Positions 1 to 8,214 of a stretch of DNA of 64,000 nt are shown piece after piece. The notes below the pieces were generated by a model that worked only from the letters and a program-made list of their open reading frames with translations, ran no database searches and was not told the DNA's origin. Source of the DNA: a virus. The translations under genes were made by a program, and so were the position numbers. Within the stretch, counting starts at the first letter, position 1. Every line of letters begins with the position of its first letter. The DNA lies in the IMG/VR virus record IMGVR_UViG_3300034101_005937, positions 1-64,000 of that record, one strand, 5' to 3'.

Positions 1-1
1 A

Positions 2-439
2 TTATCTAATACAGATCCCTTGGAACCATCTGTTGAATTACTAAATAAAATAATTAAAATTATGGGATTACCTAATGCAAAAATCACAATAACTTCAAGA
101 CCATCTTTTTGTGCTGCGTCTACAACTCAAATTAATATAAATAGATCTGAAATTAGAGGAAATTTGAAAATTAGCATTTGTCCAGATTTAATAAAGAATA
201 GCACAACAATTTATTTGGTTGGAAAAGTTTCAGAATTTCTCAGATTAAGACCTTCAACACTTACACTTAGCAATATTACTGTGAATCAATTACCAGAAGA
301 AATTGATTCACAGCAAATTGTAAATCAAATGAAAGAAAAAATAAACGAACAAATTGCTAATATAGAAAAACATGAAGCGAGTTATATGTACACAAATATT
401 AAGCGTTACTTAATAAAGATATTAGAAAATTATTTTTAG
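2..439 (+). CDS. Hypothetical protein, 5' end cut by window edge
   Basis: The reading frame is open back to the first bases of the window. The only internal start near the edge is a TTG at position 20, so the gene most likely begins outside the window. The visible part is about 145 residues and ends at a TAA. I recognise no family. The C-terminal third is charged and probably helical, with several Lys/Glu-rich turns. It converges on the minus-strand gene at 453-779 with only 13 bases between them. Confidence 0.6.
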   Translation, partial: LSNTDPLEPSVELLNKIIKIMGLPNAKITITSRPSFCAASTTQININRSEIRGNLKISICPDLIKNSTTIYLVGKVSEFLRLRPSTLTLSNITVNQLPEEIDSQQIVNQMKEKINEQIANIEKHEASYMYTNIKRYLIKILENYF

Positions 440-452
440 CATTTAAAAAATA

Positions 453-779
453 TTATTCAATTTCTAAAAATTTAATATAACATTCTCCGTAGACTTCAAT
501 TTCTCCAACAATTTGTTGAAATTCTTTTTGAGTGTCTTTAATAAAATCTAATTCTCGAATGACTCTTTTAGTTTCACTTTTACAAAATTTAATAGCAGCC
601 TTTAAACCATCATTTTTAAGCACTTGCATAACTTCACGATATGGCTTATCTTTTATTGCAAAGTGATAATATGAGAGTATAGCATCCCCGCCTTTTGCTT
701 TAGCATCAGCAGCATTGTTTTGTGCTCCTTTACGTCTATTCTTTAAAAACTCTAAAGGATCTTCAGATTGTTGTTTCAT
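453..779 (-). CDS. Hypothetical small charged protein (108 aa)
   Basis: Charged, largely helical protein with no recognised domain; residues about 10-30 are rich in Lys, Ala and Gly. The ATG lacks a clear Shine-Dalgarno sequence. The 39-base divergent gap to the gene at 819 is AT-rich and must hold promoters for both directions. Coding is supported by length, compact placement between neighbours and good codon structure; function unknown. Confidence 0.6.
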   Translation of the reverse strand: MKQQSEDPLEFLKNRRKGAQNNAADAKAKGGDAILSYYHFAIKDKPYREVMQVLKNDGLKAAIKFCKSETKRVIRELDFIKDTQKEFQQIVGEIEVYGECYIKFLEIE

Positions 780-795
780 AATTTTATATATGTAT

Positions 796-803
796 CATAA
801 ATA
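796..803 (+). promoter_or_regulatory. TAAATA late-promoter-like box
   Basis: CATAAATA lies 15 bases before the start of the tagged gene at 819, with a GAGGT ribosome site between them. It resembles the T4 late -10 element TATAAATA. AT-rich DNA gives such 8-mers by chance, so the support is the recurring position ahead of tagged genes, not the motif alone. Confidence 0.35.
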
Positions 804-818
804 ATTTAGAGGTACAAC

Positions 819-1772
819 ATGACAAATTTTTCAGCATTTGTTCTTAAAAGAGATAACGAAATTTTAGAAGAGTTCAATCGTCTTTTGGATAAAAATTATA
901 AACTAGATCAAATTATTGAACATTTTAACAGAAAAGGAATCATGCTTAATGAAAGCATTCTTGGCAGCATTGGCAGTACTGCCAAGGGATTAGTTGCAGG
1001 ATTGGGTCATGTTGGTGAGCAAAATATTAAAGGAATTTTAAATATCATTAGTGGAGCTGCTAAAGGTTCTGCTGGTGGAGCTTTTGGATTAACAAGAGCA
1101 GGATTAGGAGCAATCGAAACTGGCGTTGGTCTTCCAATAGGAGCAATAAGTAACGATTGGGCTTTGATAGATATGGGTTCAAGTGAAGTTAAAAAGGGAT
1201 TGTATTCTGCTAGTAGTTCTTTATTAAGTGGTTTAAGTCAAATAGGAAAAGGTGCTGGTCAGATTGTAGCATCTCCAGTAACTGGTGCTATAAGAATGTT
1301 TCAAGCTGCTCGTCAGCCCGGATTTGGCAAACAACCGGGAAGTGAGTTGTCTCAATATTTTGGATTAGGAAGAAAGTCAAGACCCGGAGATATGGAAGAA
1401 GAATCTCCAGAAGAAACAGAATCACCAATACCTGAAAGAGGCAGTCACAAAAAAGATCCAATTATTAGTAATGGCGTTGAAGCTTTAAGAGTTTTATTAT
1501 CACAAGAAGAATTTGGAAATAATGCTTTAATATTATCTTACATTCCACCAGAAGATGGCGATAGGATATACTCATTCAGAGTAAATGAATTGATTGAAAA
1601 GATAAAAGAAATGGTAGATAAAATTAATTCCATGGAAGGATCAAATAAAAAAGAACAAAAAAATAAGTATAAAAACTTAAAACCAGCTGTAGAACAGATG
1701 TTGAAACGTATTATAAATACTTATGGAAGAGATTATTCATTGTATTTTAGGGAACACAGTTCTCAAATATAA
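819..1772 (+). CDS. Tagged glycine-rich hydrophobic protein, possible packaged or ejected protein
   Basis: The N-terminus (residues 1-45) contains an F-x-x-F-V segment and ends in L43-N44-E45, an [LI]-x-E site of the kind cut by T4-type prohead proteases. Residues 46-165 form a long Gly/Ala/Ser-rich, mildly hydrophobic stretch with GxxxG-like spacing. Then come an acidic Pro/Glu linker near residues 190-210 and a charged helical C-terminus. The minus-strand protein at 24643-25920 has the same plan with its LNE site at exactly the same residue. The GAGGT ribosome site and TAAATA box lie directly upstream. Inference: a virion-packaged protein that is processed during head maturation and may contact membranes. 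Its 3' end overlaps the convergent gene at 1747 by 26 bases. Confidence 0.7.
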   Translation: MTNFSAFVLKRDNEILEEFNRLLDKNYKLDQIIEHFNRKGIMLNESILGSIGSTAKGLVAGLGHVGEQNIKGILNIISGAAKGSAGGAFGLTRAGLGAIETGVGLPIGAISNDWALIDMGSSEVKKGLYSASSSLLSGLSQIGKGAGQIVASPVTGAIRMFQAARQPGFGKQPGSELSQYFGLGRKSRPGDMEEESPEETESPIPERGSHKKDPIISNGVEALRVLLSQEEFGNNALILSYIPPEDGDRIYSFRVNELIEKIKEMVDKINSMEGSNKKEQKNKYKNLKPAVEQMLKRIINTYGRDYSLYFREHSSQI

Positions 1773-2451
1773 ATTTTTCTTGATATAATTTATTGATTTC
1801 TTCAGTGTTAAAATCTTTAAATTTATCACATTCACTGATGTTATAAATTTCATCACGAATTTCTTCTGGTAATTTTTTCACCCAATTGCTGCAAAAACAC
1901 CAAATGGGATCTAGTTCTCTACATCTTACTTGAAGCAAGATTCTTTTTATATTTTTCACAAAAGTTTCATAATCTAAGTTATCACCAAGAGTTCTTTTGA
2001 GTGATTCTAATGATTTATTAAGTCCTACGTTTATGCTAGACTGATCTAATGTTTTATCATTAGCTTTCAGAACCATTCTTTTTTCTTCAATTTTTTTACT
2101 CCAAACATAAAAACGGTTCATTGCTTTTATGCCATGTAACATTCCGGGATAAATGTATGGATTGTTTTTTTCAAGTATTTTAGCTATTTCAAATTGAGCT
2201 TTTATAAAAAGAAAATAGTTAGAAGATGTTTCAAATTCAGCTCTTCTATCTTTGACGAGTTTAAGCAAATGTTTGAAAACTGCTTGTTTTTTAACTGGCT
2301 TTAAGTCGTTAAATGGCGTGTGTTTATAGTCAGGAAAATAAAATCTCTCACAATTTAGGTAGTAGATTGTGAGATGGTATGCAAAAAGCATATCTGGTTC
2401 GCCAGATAGCTTGAACATTTGCTCGTTGGATGCTTTGTAAAATTCTCGCAT
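1747..2451 (-). CDS. Hypothetical protein (234 aa)
   Basis: Mostly helical, charged protein with several Trp and Cys residues in its last third (two Trp and two Cys around residues 185-195). No family recognised. The ATG is preceded by AGGA at 7-base spacing, which decides the start. It is transcribed toward the tagged gene at 819-1772 and overlaps its end. A longer reading frame overlapping its 5' end on the same strand looks spurious. Confidence 0.65.
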   Translation of the reverse strand: MREFYKASNEQMFKLSGEPDMLFAYHLTIYYLNCERFYFPDYKHTPFNDLKPVKKQAVFKHLLKLVKDRRAEFETSSNYFLFIKAQFEIAKILEKNNPYIYPGMLHGIKAMNRFYVWSKKIEEKRMVLKANDKTLDQSSINVGLNKSLESLKRTLGDNLDYETFVKNIKRILLQVRCRELDPIWCFCSNWVKKLPEEIRDEIYNISECDKFKDFNTEEINKLYQEKFIFENCVP

Positions 2452-2762
2452 GTCTGAATCCTAACTGACGTTTCTGAGAAGTCAAATAGATTTTCTGGCA
2501 TACCAAAACAGTTCTGGGCTGGAAATAAGAAAACCATGTTTAAATCTAATCTTTTGGGTCTAGGAGCGTTCAATATTTGAAAATTGCATTCTGACTCATC
2601 TAAATGAGATCGTGGCTTTAAGAGGCTTTTTTGTAAAGATTATGATTTACATAATTTTTTTTATTTTTCTGTTTGATTGGCACGGTATTTGTTTCGTGCG
2701 TGTGCGTGTGCGCCTGCGTTTAAGTATTTAATTATATTATGTATTTGTAAGTAAGTTAATTT

Positions 2763-2818
2763 AGCAGTAGTATTTTATTACTCTGAGCGTAGCGAAGAGT
2801 AATAAATATACTACTGCT
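2763..2818. repeat. Long imperfect inverted repeat (hairpin)
   Basis: The outer arms 2763-2772 and 2809-2818 are a perfect 10-base complement. The inner arms 2777-2784 and 2796-2803 are a perfect 8-base complement around an 11-base loop that itself reads GAGCGTAGCGA. A and T bases between the arms can pair further. There is no T-run downstream, so it is not a typical terminator. Confidence 0.7.
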
Positions 2819-2852
2819 ATAGAGTAGAATTACGAAGTAATTCTACTCTATA
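2818..2852. repeat. Perfect 16-bp inverted repeat with 3-base loop
   Basis: Arms 2818-2833 and 2837-2852 are perfectly complementary around a GAA loop. It abuts the previous hairpin, sharing the base at 2818, so the two would form back-to-back stem-loops or a cruciform. It is followed at once by the TATTAATTTAACTT direct repeat. Confidence 0.75.
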
Positions 2853-2922
2853 TTAATTTAACTTAAATATATTAATTTAACTTTAGTTGCAAAAATCATG
2901 CCAAAAAAAATGATTTAACAAT

Positions 2923-2950
2923 TTGCTTTTTGAAAAATTCTGCGTAAAGT
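2923..2950 (+). promoter_or_regulatory. Candidate sigma-70 promoter for leaderless GTG start
   Basis: TTGCTT at 2923-2928, a 16-base spacer, TAAAGT at 2945-2950, then 7 bases to the GTG at 2958. No ribosome site precedes the GTG. The spacing matches four better promoters in this window that sit 6 bases before their start codon. Confidence 0.45.
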
Positions 2951-2957
2951 TGTTTTT

Positions 2958-4277
2958 GTGAACCAAGACTTTCTTACCTTTGAAAAAATGTTCGACGCTT
3001 TTAGCGTTGAGCCATATGTTTTTTTACAAAATTTAAATGAACCCGATTTGACTGACAGAAAAAATCTCTTATTAAATTTACAGTTTTCTGGACCCAAAGG
3101 GTCTAAATTTGAAATAAAATTACATAAAGATAATGCGTGTTCATTTGTACACCGATTTAATTCATGTTTGGAGAAATTTAATCGTCCAATTGTTTGTTTG
3201 GATGCAAAATTATTTCATTCTTTTTGTATTAAAGTTGGTTGTAATATCTTGCCAGATAGAACTAAGTTTTTCGACTTAAATTGGTTTGTTGATTATTCAG
3301 ACATAAAAAGTAGTTTTTCTACTTTCTCTGAAGTTCATTCAATCTTTATGAAGTTCATTAAGTCAGATTTAATGGAAGTTTATAGAAATGTATATCAACA
3401 ATTGATTTGCTCAACTGTTCCGCTGATGGAGAATGAAGGCATCATTCTTGATGATTCAGCTAGTTTTATTTTTCCTTATTATTCATCCAAATTTCAGGAA
3501 AACGGAAGACTTAATTCAAGTCTAGCTTCAGATAGGAATTTTAATCCTCATGGGATGACTAATGAAATAAAGAATAACCTTATCTTGCCTAATGATGATG
3601 AAGTTTTTGTTGCGTTTGACTTTAAAGCACTTGAGTTATATGTACTTGCATTTTTATGCAAAGACAGTAATCTGAATACATTACTTTATAACACATGCCA
3701 TCCTTATGAGCAGATAGCACAATATGTCTTAAATTTAAGCAATTTTGCAGATGAAAATTTGAAGGAACTAGGGAAAAAGATATTTTTGCCAGCAATTTAT
3801 GGAATTTCTGCTAATAAATTGTCAGAACTTTTAAATTGTTCAGCTATTGAGGCTAGTGATTACTTAAAGAAAATGAAGTCTATATTTAGTAAATCTTTTG
3901 ATTACGTCAGTGGTTTTATGGGTCAAGCTACCAACTTTGGTCATTGTATTGATTATTTTAATAGAAAGAAAAGTTTTAATGTAGAAGAATCTTATAAAGC
4001 AATGAATTTTTGTATTCATTCACCAGCAGCTACATTGTGCTTTATCAAGATGAATGAACTTAGTAATATAAAAACAAATGATTTCAGACTATTGTTTTCA
4101 ATTCATGACTGTTTCGTTTTTGCTGTTAAAGAAAAAAACGTCAATGAATCAATCAGTGTTATAAAAACAAAATTGGAAGAAGAATTTAAGGAACAAAAGG
4201 GTCTTAAGTTATTTGTTGATATAAAAGTTGGTAATAATCTATCCAACTTGAAAAATTTTAATTTAAATTTGACTTAA
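2958..4277 (+). CDS. Divergent family A (Pol I-like) DNA polymerase
   Basis: Template-directed DNA polymerase palm/fingers of family A. Seen in order: a GRL-x-S-S motif near residues 183-188, as in the Pol I N-G-R-L-S-S segment; motif A with D221 and the steric-gate Glu in the F-D-F-K-A-L-E-L run; motif B with K269, K273 and Y281-G282; motif C with H383-D384. The two catalytic aspartates are present. Differences from E. coli Pol I are Leu at the motif B Phe position and Cys instead of Glu after the motif C Asp. The N-terminal 150 residues have only traces of a 3'-5' exonuclease fold and no clear catalytic acids. At 439 aa it is short for the family. It heads the replication block with the helicase downstream. 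The GTG start is inferred from the promoter spacing; an ATG at 2988 is the alternative. Confidence 0.75.
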   Translation: MNQDFLTFEKMFDAFSVEPYVFLQNLNEPDLTDRKNLLLNLQFSGPKGSKFEIKLHKDNACSFVHRFNSCLEKFNRPIVCLDAKLFHSFCIKVGCNILPDRTKFFDLNWFVDYSDIKSSFSTFSEVHSIFMKFIKSDLMEVYRNVYQQLICSTVPLMENEGIILDDSASFIFPYYSSKFQENGRLNSSLASDRNFNPHGMTNEIKNNLILPNDDEVFVAFDFKALELYVLAFLCKDSNLNTLLYNTCHPYEQIAQYVLNLSNFADENLKELGKKIFLPAIYGISANKLSELLNCSAIEASDYLKKMKSIFSKSFDYVSGFMGQATNFGHCIDYFNRKKSFNVEESYKAMNFCIHSPAATLCFIKMNELSNIKTNDFRLLFSIHDCFVFAVKEKNVNESISVIKTKLEEEFKEQKGLKLFVDIKVGNNLSNLKNFNLNLT

Positions 4278-4325
4278 TTAAAAATCAAGCTAAGGTTCAG
4301 CTATTAGTAATTCAGGAGGCATATT

Positions 4326-4880
4326 ATGAAGATATTTGACCTTTTCAGGATTGATGCGGAAGAATTTTTAGCTTTAGAAGAGAAATTTGGTCAGTTGTGT
4401 TTGTTTGCTAGCTGGCAAATGATGCAAAATAACTCTCGTAATAACCATCAGTTGGATGTAGAAGACATCAAACAAGAACTTCTTATGGCTGTTCTTAGAG
4501 CTGGAAGTTATTACAAGAGACAAACTTATATCGAATCAAGTTTTGAGATATTAGATAAAAATGTTCCTCAAGAAGGAATATTTCGTAAAGTGTTTGATTC
4601 TTTGAAGGATCTATGGAAGAATAAGACGCATCATGGTGCTTACCGAAGGAAATTTGGTGATCCCCAAGAAGAAATTTTAGAGAAATTAGTTAAAAAATTT
4701 GTTCCCAAGGAAGACAGACCAGATATTAAGTTGAGGCTTGATATTAACACAAAATTTATCATTTACACCAAGCAGATCATATGGAATGCTGCTAGACATA
4801 TCGGTAAGAAGATTACCAAAGAAAAACATATCCGCTTTGGTCAAGTTTCACTTTCAGAACACGAACATCTTTACCTCTAA
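4326..4880 (+). CDS. Possible sigma-70-like factor (T4 gp55-type)
   Basis: The start follows a strong AGGAGG. Residues about 40-65 (a D-V-E-D-I-K-Q-E-L helix followed by a Y-Y-K-R segment) resemble sigma region 2.1-2.2. A helix near residues 140-165 with Ile, Trp, Asn, Arg and a Lys-rich end resembles region 2.3-2.4 and the matching part of T4 gp55. A charged insert of about 60 residues separates the two, and there is no region 4. Known: gp55 directs host RNA polymerase to TATAAATA late promoters. Inference: this protein may read the TAAATA boxes found ahead of tagged genes here. It is not certain; it could be another helical replication accessory protein. Confidence 0.45.
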   Translation: MKIFDLFRIDAEEFLALEEKFGQLCLFASWQMMQNNSRNNHQLDVEDIKQELLMAVLRAGSYYKRQTYIESSFEILDKNVPQEGIFRKVFDSLKDLWKNKTHHGAYRRKFGDPQEEILEKLVKKFVPKEDRPDIKLRLDINTKFIIYTKQIIWNAARHIGKKITKEKHIRFGQVSLSEHEHLYL

Positions 4881-4892
4881 CGGAAGGTGCCA

Positions 4893-6419
4893 ATGGACGG
4901 CAAACTTACTGAAGATCAAGAGAAACTTCTTGAAGCTATGCTTCAGAAGCAAAACTATCAAGCAAAATTCCGTTGGGATGAAAATTTCCAGCGGCGCATG
5001 CTTGGTATTCTGCTAACAGATAGAAACTTTCTTATTCAAGGTAAAGCATTAGTTATCCCTCAATACTTCTCAAATGAAGTACACATAGAAATATGCAAAA
5101 TACTTTTTGATTTATTTGATGAAACAAAAAATATCCCTGAAAAATTTATTATGGAAAATGAATTACTTGAAAAAGTGCGTGAAAAACCTGATGCAATTAA
5201 AATTTATTATAAATCTGAACTTGAATCATTATACGAATATTTTATTCCAAACCAATCTTCCAGAGATATATTACTTACAAAATTGCTAAACTTTTCTAAG
5301 ATTCAAAGTCTTAGATTGGCTATGGAAGAATCGCAAAGAGACCTTAAAAAGAATCCTGATTCCGAGGAAACATGGGCAAAAGTTTATGAAAGATTTCGTA
5401 ATTGCATGATGGTTTCCAAGACGTTTGATGCAGGGTTTGAATACTTCACACAAATTGATAATATGTTTCTAGAACTTAATAAAGATGACGAAAAAATAGA
5501 TAAATTTACTTCTGGCTTTTTGTCTATAGACTTTGAATTATCTGGTGGTGGTTGTCGTCGAGGTGAAATTTATGCTTTTATTGCTCTTCCCGGTGTTGGT
5601 AAATCACTTGCTTTAGTAAAAGCTGCTGTTGAAAATGTCAAGAAAGGATACAAAGTAGTATTCGTTTCTGTCGAAATGGATTGGGTTTCAATCTCTAAAA
5701 GATTTACTTCAGCTTATGCATGCGTTCCATATTCTAAACTGATGAGCAAAAAAGATGAAATTAAACAGATGATAGAATATGATATCATGAATTTCTCTGA
5801 TAAGAATCGATTGGTTGTCAAGCAGTTTCCGGCAGGAACGATTGATGTAAATGATATTCGTGCTTATTTGAATCAACTTGAGTTGCATGGATTTGTGCCA
5901 GATATGTTGATAGTTGATTATCCGGGCGAAATGAAAGATGCACCGGGGGTTCCTGTTTGGGAAAGCAAGTATAGAATCATAAGGGATCTTAGGGGTCTTG
6001 CTTGCGAGAAGAAAATGGTTGTATTTACAGCTATGCAACCAAACAAGAGTGCTTCAGAACTTTCCAGTTCTGAATTTATTGAGGAGGGTAACATTGGCGC
6101 TTCATTTGACATGTTCAAACCTTTGGATGGTTTATGGAGTATTAATAGAACTACTGATGAGGCTGGTGCCCAAGTTGGTAGAGTATTTGTTGTCAAGCAT
6201 AGAAATGGGAAAAGTAGATATCATTTTCCTATTGAATATAACAATGAATTCTTAACAATCACAGAAATAGATTTTGAAAAATACAAAACTAAGATGCATA
6301 ATAAGTCTCAGCAAGATGCTAACACTTACAGTGTGGCAAGTGATGCATCGCATCTTATTGATGATAAGAAAAAGAAGAACAAGAAAAAACAGAACGACCC
6401 TTCTAATCCAATTGACTGA
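4893..6419 (+). CDS. Replicative DNA helicase, DnaB-like
   Basis: Hexameric 5'-3' helicase of the DnaB/gp41 RecA-fold family. The N-terminal helical domain spans about residues 20-170. The ATPase core has Walker A (G-V-G-K-S near residue 235), an H1a S-V-E-M motif, Walker B (M-L-I-V-D-Y near residue 340), the H3 Gln in T-A-M-Q, and a C-terminal H4 segment with K-H-R-N-G-K that should supply the arginine finger. The start is set at the ATG at 4893, 5 bases after GGAAGG; the upstream GTG at 4887 overlaps the ribosome site. Length of about 508 aa fits the family. The C-terminal tail is Lys/Asn-rich and probably disordered. It follows the sigma-like gene by 12 bases and sits in the polymerase operon. 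Confidence 0.9.
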   Translation: MDGKLTEDQEKLLEAMLQKQNYQAKFRWDENFQRRMLGILLTDRNFLIQGKALVIPQYFSNEVHIEICKILFDLFDETKNIPEKFIMENELLEKVREKPDAIKIYYKSELESLYEYFIPNQSSRDILLTKLLNFSKIQSLRLAMEESQRDLKKNPDSEETWAKVYERFRNCMMVSKTFDAGFEYFTQIDNMFLELNKDDEKIDKFTSGFLSIDFELSGGGCRRGEIYAFIALPGVGKSLALVKAAVENVKKGYKVVFVSVEMDWVSISKRFTSAYACVPYSKLMSKKDEIKQMIEYDIMNFSDKNRLVVKQFPAGTIDVNDIRAYLNQLELHGFVPDMLIVDYPGEMKDAPGVPVWESKYRIIRDLRGLACEKKMVVFTAMQPNKSASELSSSEFIEEGNIGASFDMFKPLDGLWSINRTTDEAGAQVGRVFVVKHRNGKSRYHFPIEYNNEFLTITEIDFEKYKTKMHNKSQQDANTYSVASDASHLIDDKKKKNKKKQNDPSNPID

Positions 6420-6459
6420 TTCTGTTTCTAGTGGTAAGTTAATTTAACAGGAGGACTTT

Positions 6460-6888
6460 ATGGTTGAACGCATTTCGTTTCTAGGAAAAGAATGGACGAT
6501 TGACAACAAAGATCTCGTATTTACTGATGCTACATTGAACCAATTCTTTGAAAAGATTGGTGGAATTATTGATTATGTTGGTGCCGCTCATGCAAATAGC
6601 ATGAGATATAGTTCAGCTTGTGAACTTGCATACAAGAAAACATTTATTGAAAAGTTTAAACTTCAAAAAGATGCTGGAAAGTCTGATAAAACAGCAGAGT
6701 TATATGCTGAAGGTGAACAAGAATGTATTGATGCTAAAGAAGTATGTATTACTGCTAAGTATTATAAAGATAGGTTGTATGCACATCTTCAAGCATTAAA
6801 TGCTGCTCGTGAGGATGGACACAATCGTGGACACATGTTGCGTAAGGAAATGGATAGATTAAACATTGATTATGCTGAGAGATCATAA
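6460..6888 (+). CDS. Possible UvsY-like recombination mediator or replication accessory protein
   Basis: 142-residue, all-helical charged protein, started by AGGAGG. A central run of Lys/Glu/Ala helices (residues 55-135) with a conserved-looking H-N-R-G-H turn gives the overall look of T4 UvsY, which loads UvsX onto gp32-covered DNA. A UvsX and a gp32-like SSB are both encoded nearby, which fits. Sequence similarity is weak and the assignment is an inference from architecture and context. Its TAA overlaps the ATG of the deaminase. Confidence 0.35.
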   Translation: MVERISFLGKEWTIDNKDLVFTDATLNQFFEKIGGIIDYVGAAHANSMRYSSACELAYKKTFIEKFKLQKDAGKSDKTAELYAEGEQECIDAKEVCITAKYYKDRLYAHLQALNAAREDGHNRGHMLRKEMDRLNIDYAERS

Positions 6889-7487
6889 TGTTTAACATGG
6901 AATTCGTCAAAAAGTATATGTTGACTGCCAAATTATTTGGCGAATTAAAAAATCCATGTTATTCAAGGAAGATTGGCGTTGTTATACTTAACGCCAATCT
7001 TACCAAGGTGGTTGGCATGGGGTACAATGGTCCTCCAAGAGGTGCGCCACATTGTGATAGCCCAGAACATTTAAAAAATATATTTCTTCCTCAATTGACA
7101 GATGAAGATAAAAATTGCATTGCGAAAAATAAAAATTACGAAAGCTTTGATGAGGATAAATTTGTTAGAGATTTTGCTTATGAAAAAGTATGTCCAAGAA
7201 AGATTCTTGGATGTCCTTCAGGTAAAAGATTAGAATTGTGTTCTTGTGTTCACGCAGAAACAAATGCAATTGTAAATGCATCATGTGATTTACAAGATGC
7301 TCATATGTTTGCATGGTGTACTTTGCCATGCATAGAATGTACTAAATTAATTATCAATTCTGGAATAAAGAAACTTTTTTGTTTAAAAGATAATGAACCT
7401 GACTATTCTGTTGGTAGCAGGTTCTTAATTAAACAATGTAACGTAGATCTTGTTGAAATGGAAAAAGATTTTTTTAAGGATAACTAA
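6888..7487 (+). CDS. dCMP deaminase
   Basis: Zinc-dependent deoxycytidylate deaminase, converting dCMP to dUMP for thymidylate synthesis. The catalytic H-A-E is near residue 123 and the zinc-binding P-C-I-E-C near residue 150, in the correct order and spacing. The N-terminal K-N-P-C-Y-S-R-K-I-G-x-V segment is typical of the phage/eukaryote dCMP deaminase family. A Cys-rich insert (residues 100-120) is usual for phage members, some of which bind a second zinc. The start ATG overlaps the upstream stop (TAATG), indicating translational coupling. It works with ThyX (20482) and dUTPase (49149) in one pathway. Confidence 0.9.
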   Translation: MFNMEFVKKYMLTAKLFGELKNPCYSRKIGVVILNANLTKVVGMGYNGPPRGAPHCDSPEHLKNIFLPQLTDEDKNCIAKNKNYESFDEDKFVRDFAYEKVCPRKILGCPSGKRLELCSCVHAETNAIVNASCDLQDAHMFAWCTLPCIECTKLIINSGIKKLFCLKDNEPDYSVGSRFLIKQCNVDLVEMEKDFFKDN

Positions 7488-7495
7488 TTTACATC

Positions 7496-8209
7496 ATGTA
7501 TGAGATCATATTTAAATATTATAAACACAAAGACAATCTTGATTATGACCGAAACGAAAGTCTAATCTTAAAGAAAAAATTCGGTCAAATTGAAGAAGAA
7601 TATCCACTTGACAAGATAGCATGTTATATCATGTCACAGCTTGCTAGAAGAGATATATTTATACATGATGTAGAAATATATTCTTATGTTAAAAAGAATG
7701 TTAGTTTTAAGATTAGTAAGAATGGATTTTCTATAAATGGTCATAAGTTTGGACATAATGATACGGTTACAGAATTTAATTTAATTGAATCAACGCCTGA
7801 AAAGCCTCCACAACCTGCTTGTGAAGCTATCACGCATAAAGATTTTACACCAAAGTCTGATTTTGCACAACTTCAAAAAAAAGTTGAAAGTAATAAAGAA
7901 CGAAGAATAATTAAGAATGTTATTTTTATCCCACCATTGCAAATGGATAAAACTAGATTCCCATATAAGTTTACAATTAATAAAAAATATCCAGTTTATG
8001 CAGAAAAGCTTAGTCCGAGTGGAATTGGAATGACAATTTCAACAAATGATGATAATGGTAATCCTATTGATGTTTCTGATGAATATTTTATTCCTGCGAA
8101 TAATTCTTTAGAGTTTGACAATGATATGAATGCAAGTAAAAGAGGAAACAATGATTTGTTAAACTGGCAGGGTGATAGGTCATCAGGATCAATGCCAAAG
8201 TTGAGGTAA
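7496..8209 (+). CDS. Hypothetical protein (237 aa)
   Basis: Two-part protein with no recognised family. The N-terminal 95 residues look like a compact alpha/beta domain, with a short internal repeat of Lys-Asn and an N-G-x-K-F-G turn. A Pro-rich, charged linker follows. The C-terminal 80 residues (from about 150) have a beta-rich pattern around a K-Y-P-V-Y-A segment, resembling a small beta-barrel, then a disordered tail. It lies in the replication operon between dCMP deaminase and SSB, 8 bases after the former. No clear ribosome site is seen. Confidence 0.6.
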   Translation: MYEIIFKYYKHKDNLDYDRNESLILKKKFGQIEEEYPLDKIACYIMSQLARRDIFIHDVEIYSYVKKNVSFKISKNGFSINGHKFGHNDTVTEFNLIESTPEKPPQPACEAITHKDFTPKSDFAQLQKKVESNKERRIIKNVIFIPPLQMDKTRFPYKFTINKKYPVYAEKLSPSGIGMTISTNDDNGNPIDVSDEYFIPANNSLEFDNDMNASKRGNNDLLNWQGDRSSGSMPKLR

Positions 8210-8214
8210 TTAAT

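Larger units (their letters stand above)
2452..2957. other. Non-coding, hairpin-rich intergenic region
   Basis: About 500 bases with no convincing gene. It holds a GT-rich stretch near 2690-2715 (alternating purine-pyrimidine GTGCGTGTGCGTG), two adjacent large inverted repeats at 2763-2852, a 14-base direct repeat (TATTAATTTAACTT at 2851 and 2870), and a candidate promoter at 2923-2950. It separates the divergent gene at 1747-2451 from the replication genes that start at 2958, so it could be a regulatory hub or replication start (inference). Confidence 0.55.

Noticed and set aside
2355-2573. 72-codon minus-strand frame overlapping the start of the 1747-2451 gene
   Set aside because: Same strand, different frame, about 100 bases of overlap with a gene that has a good ribosome site; composition does not look like a protein.
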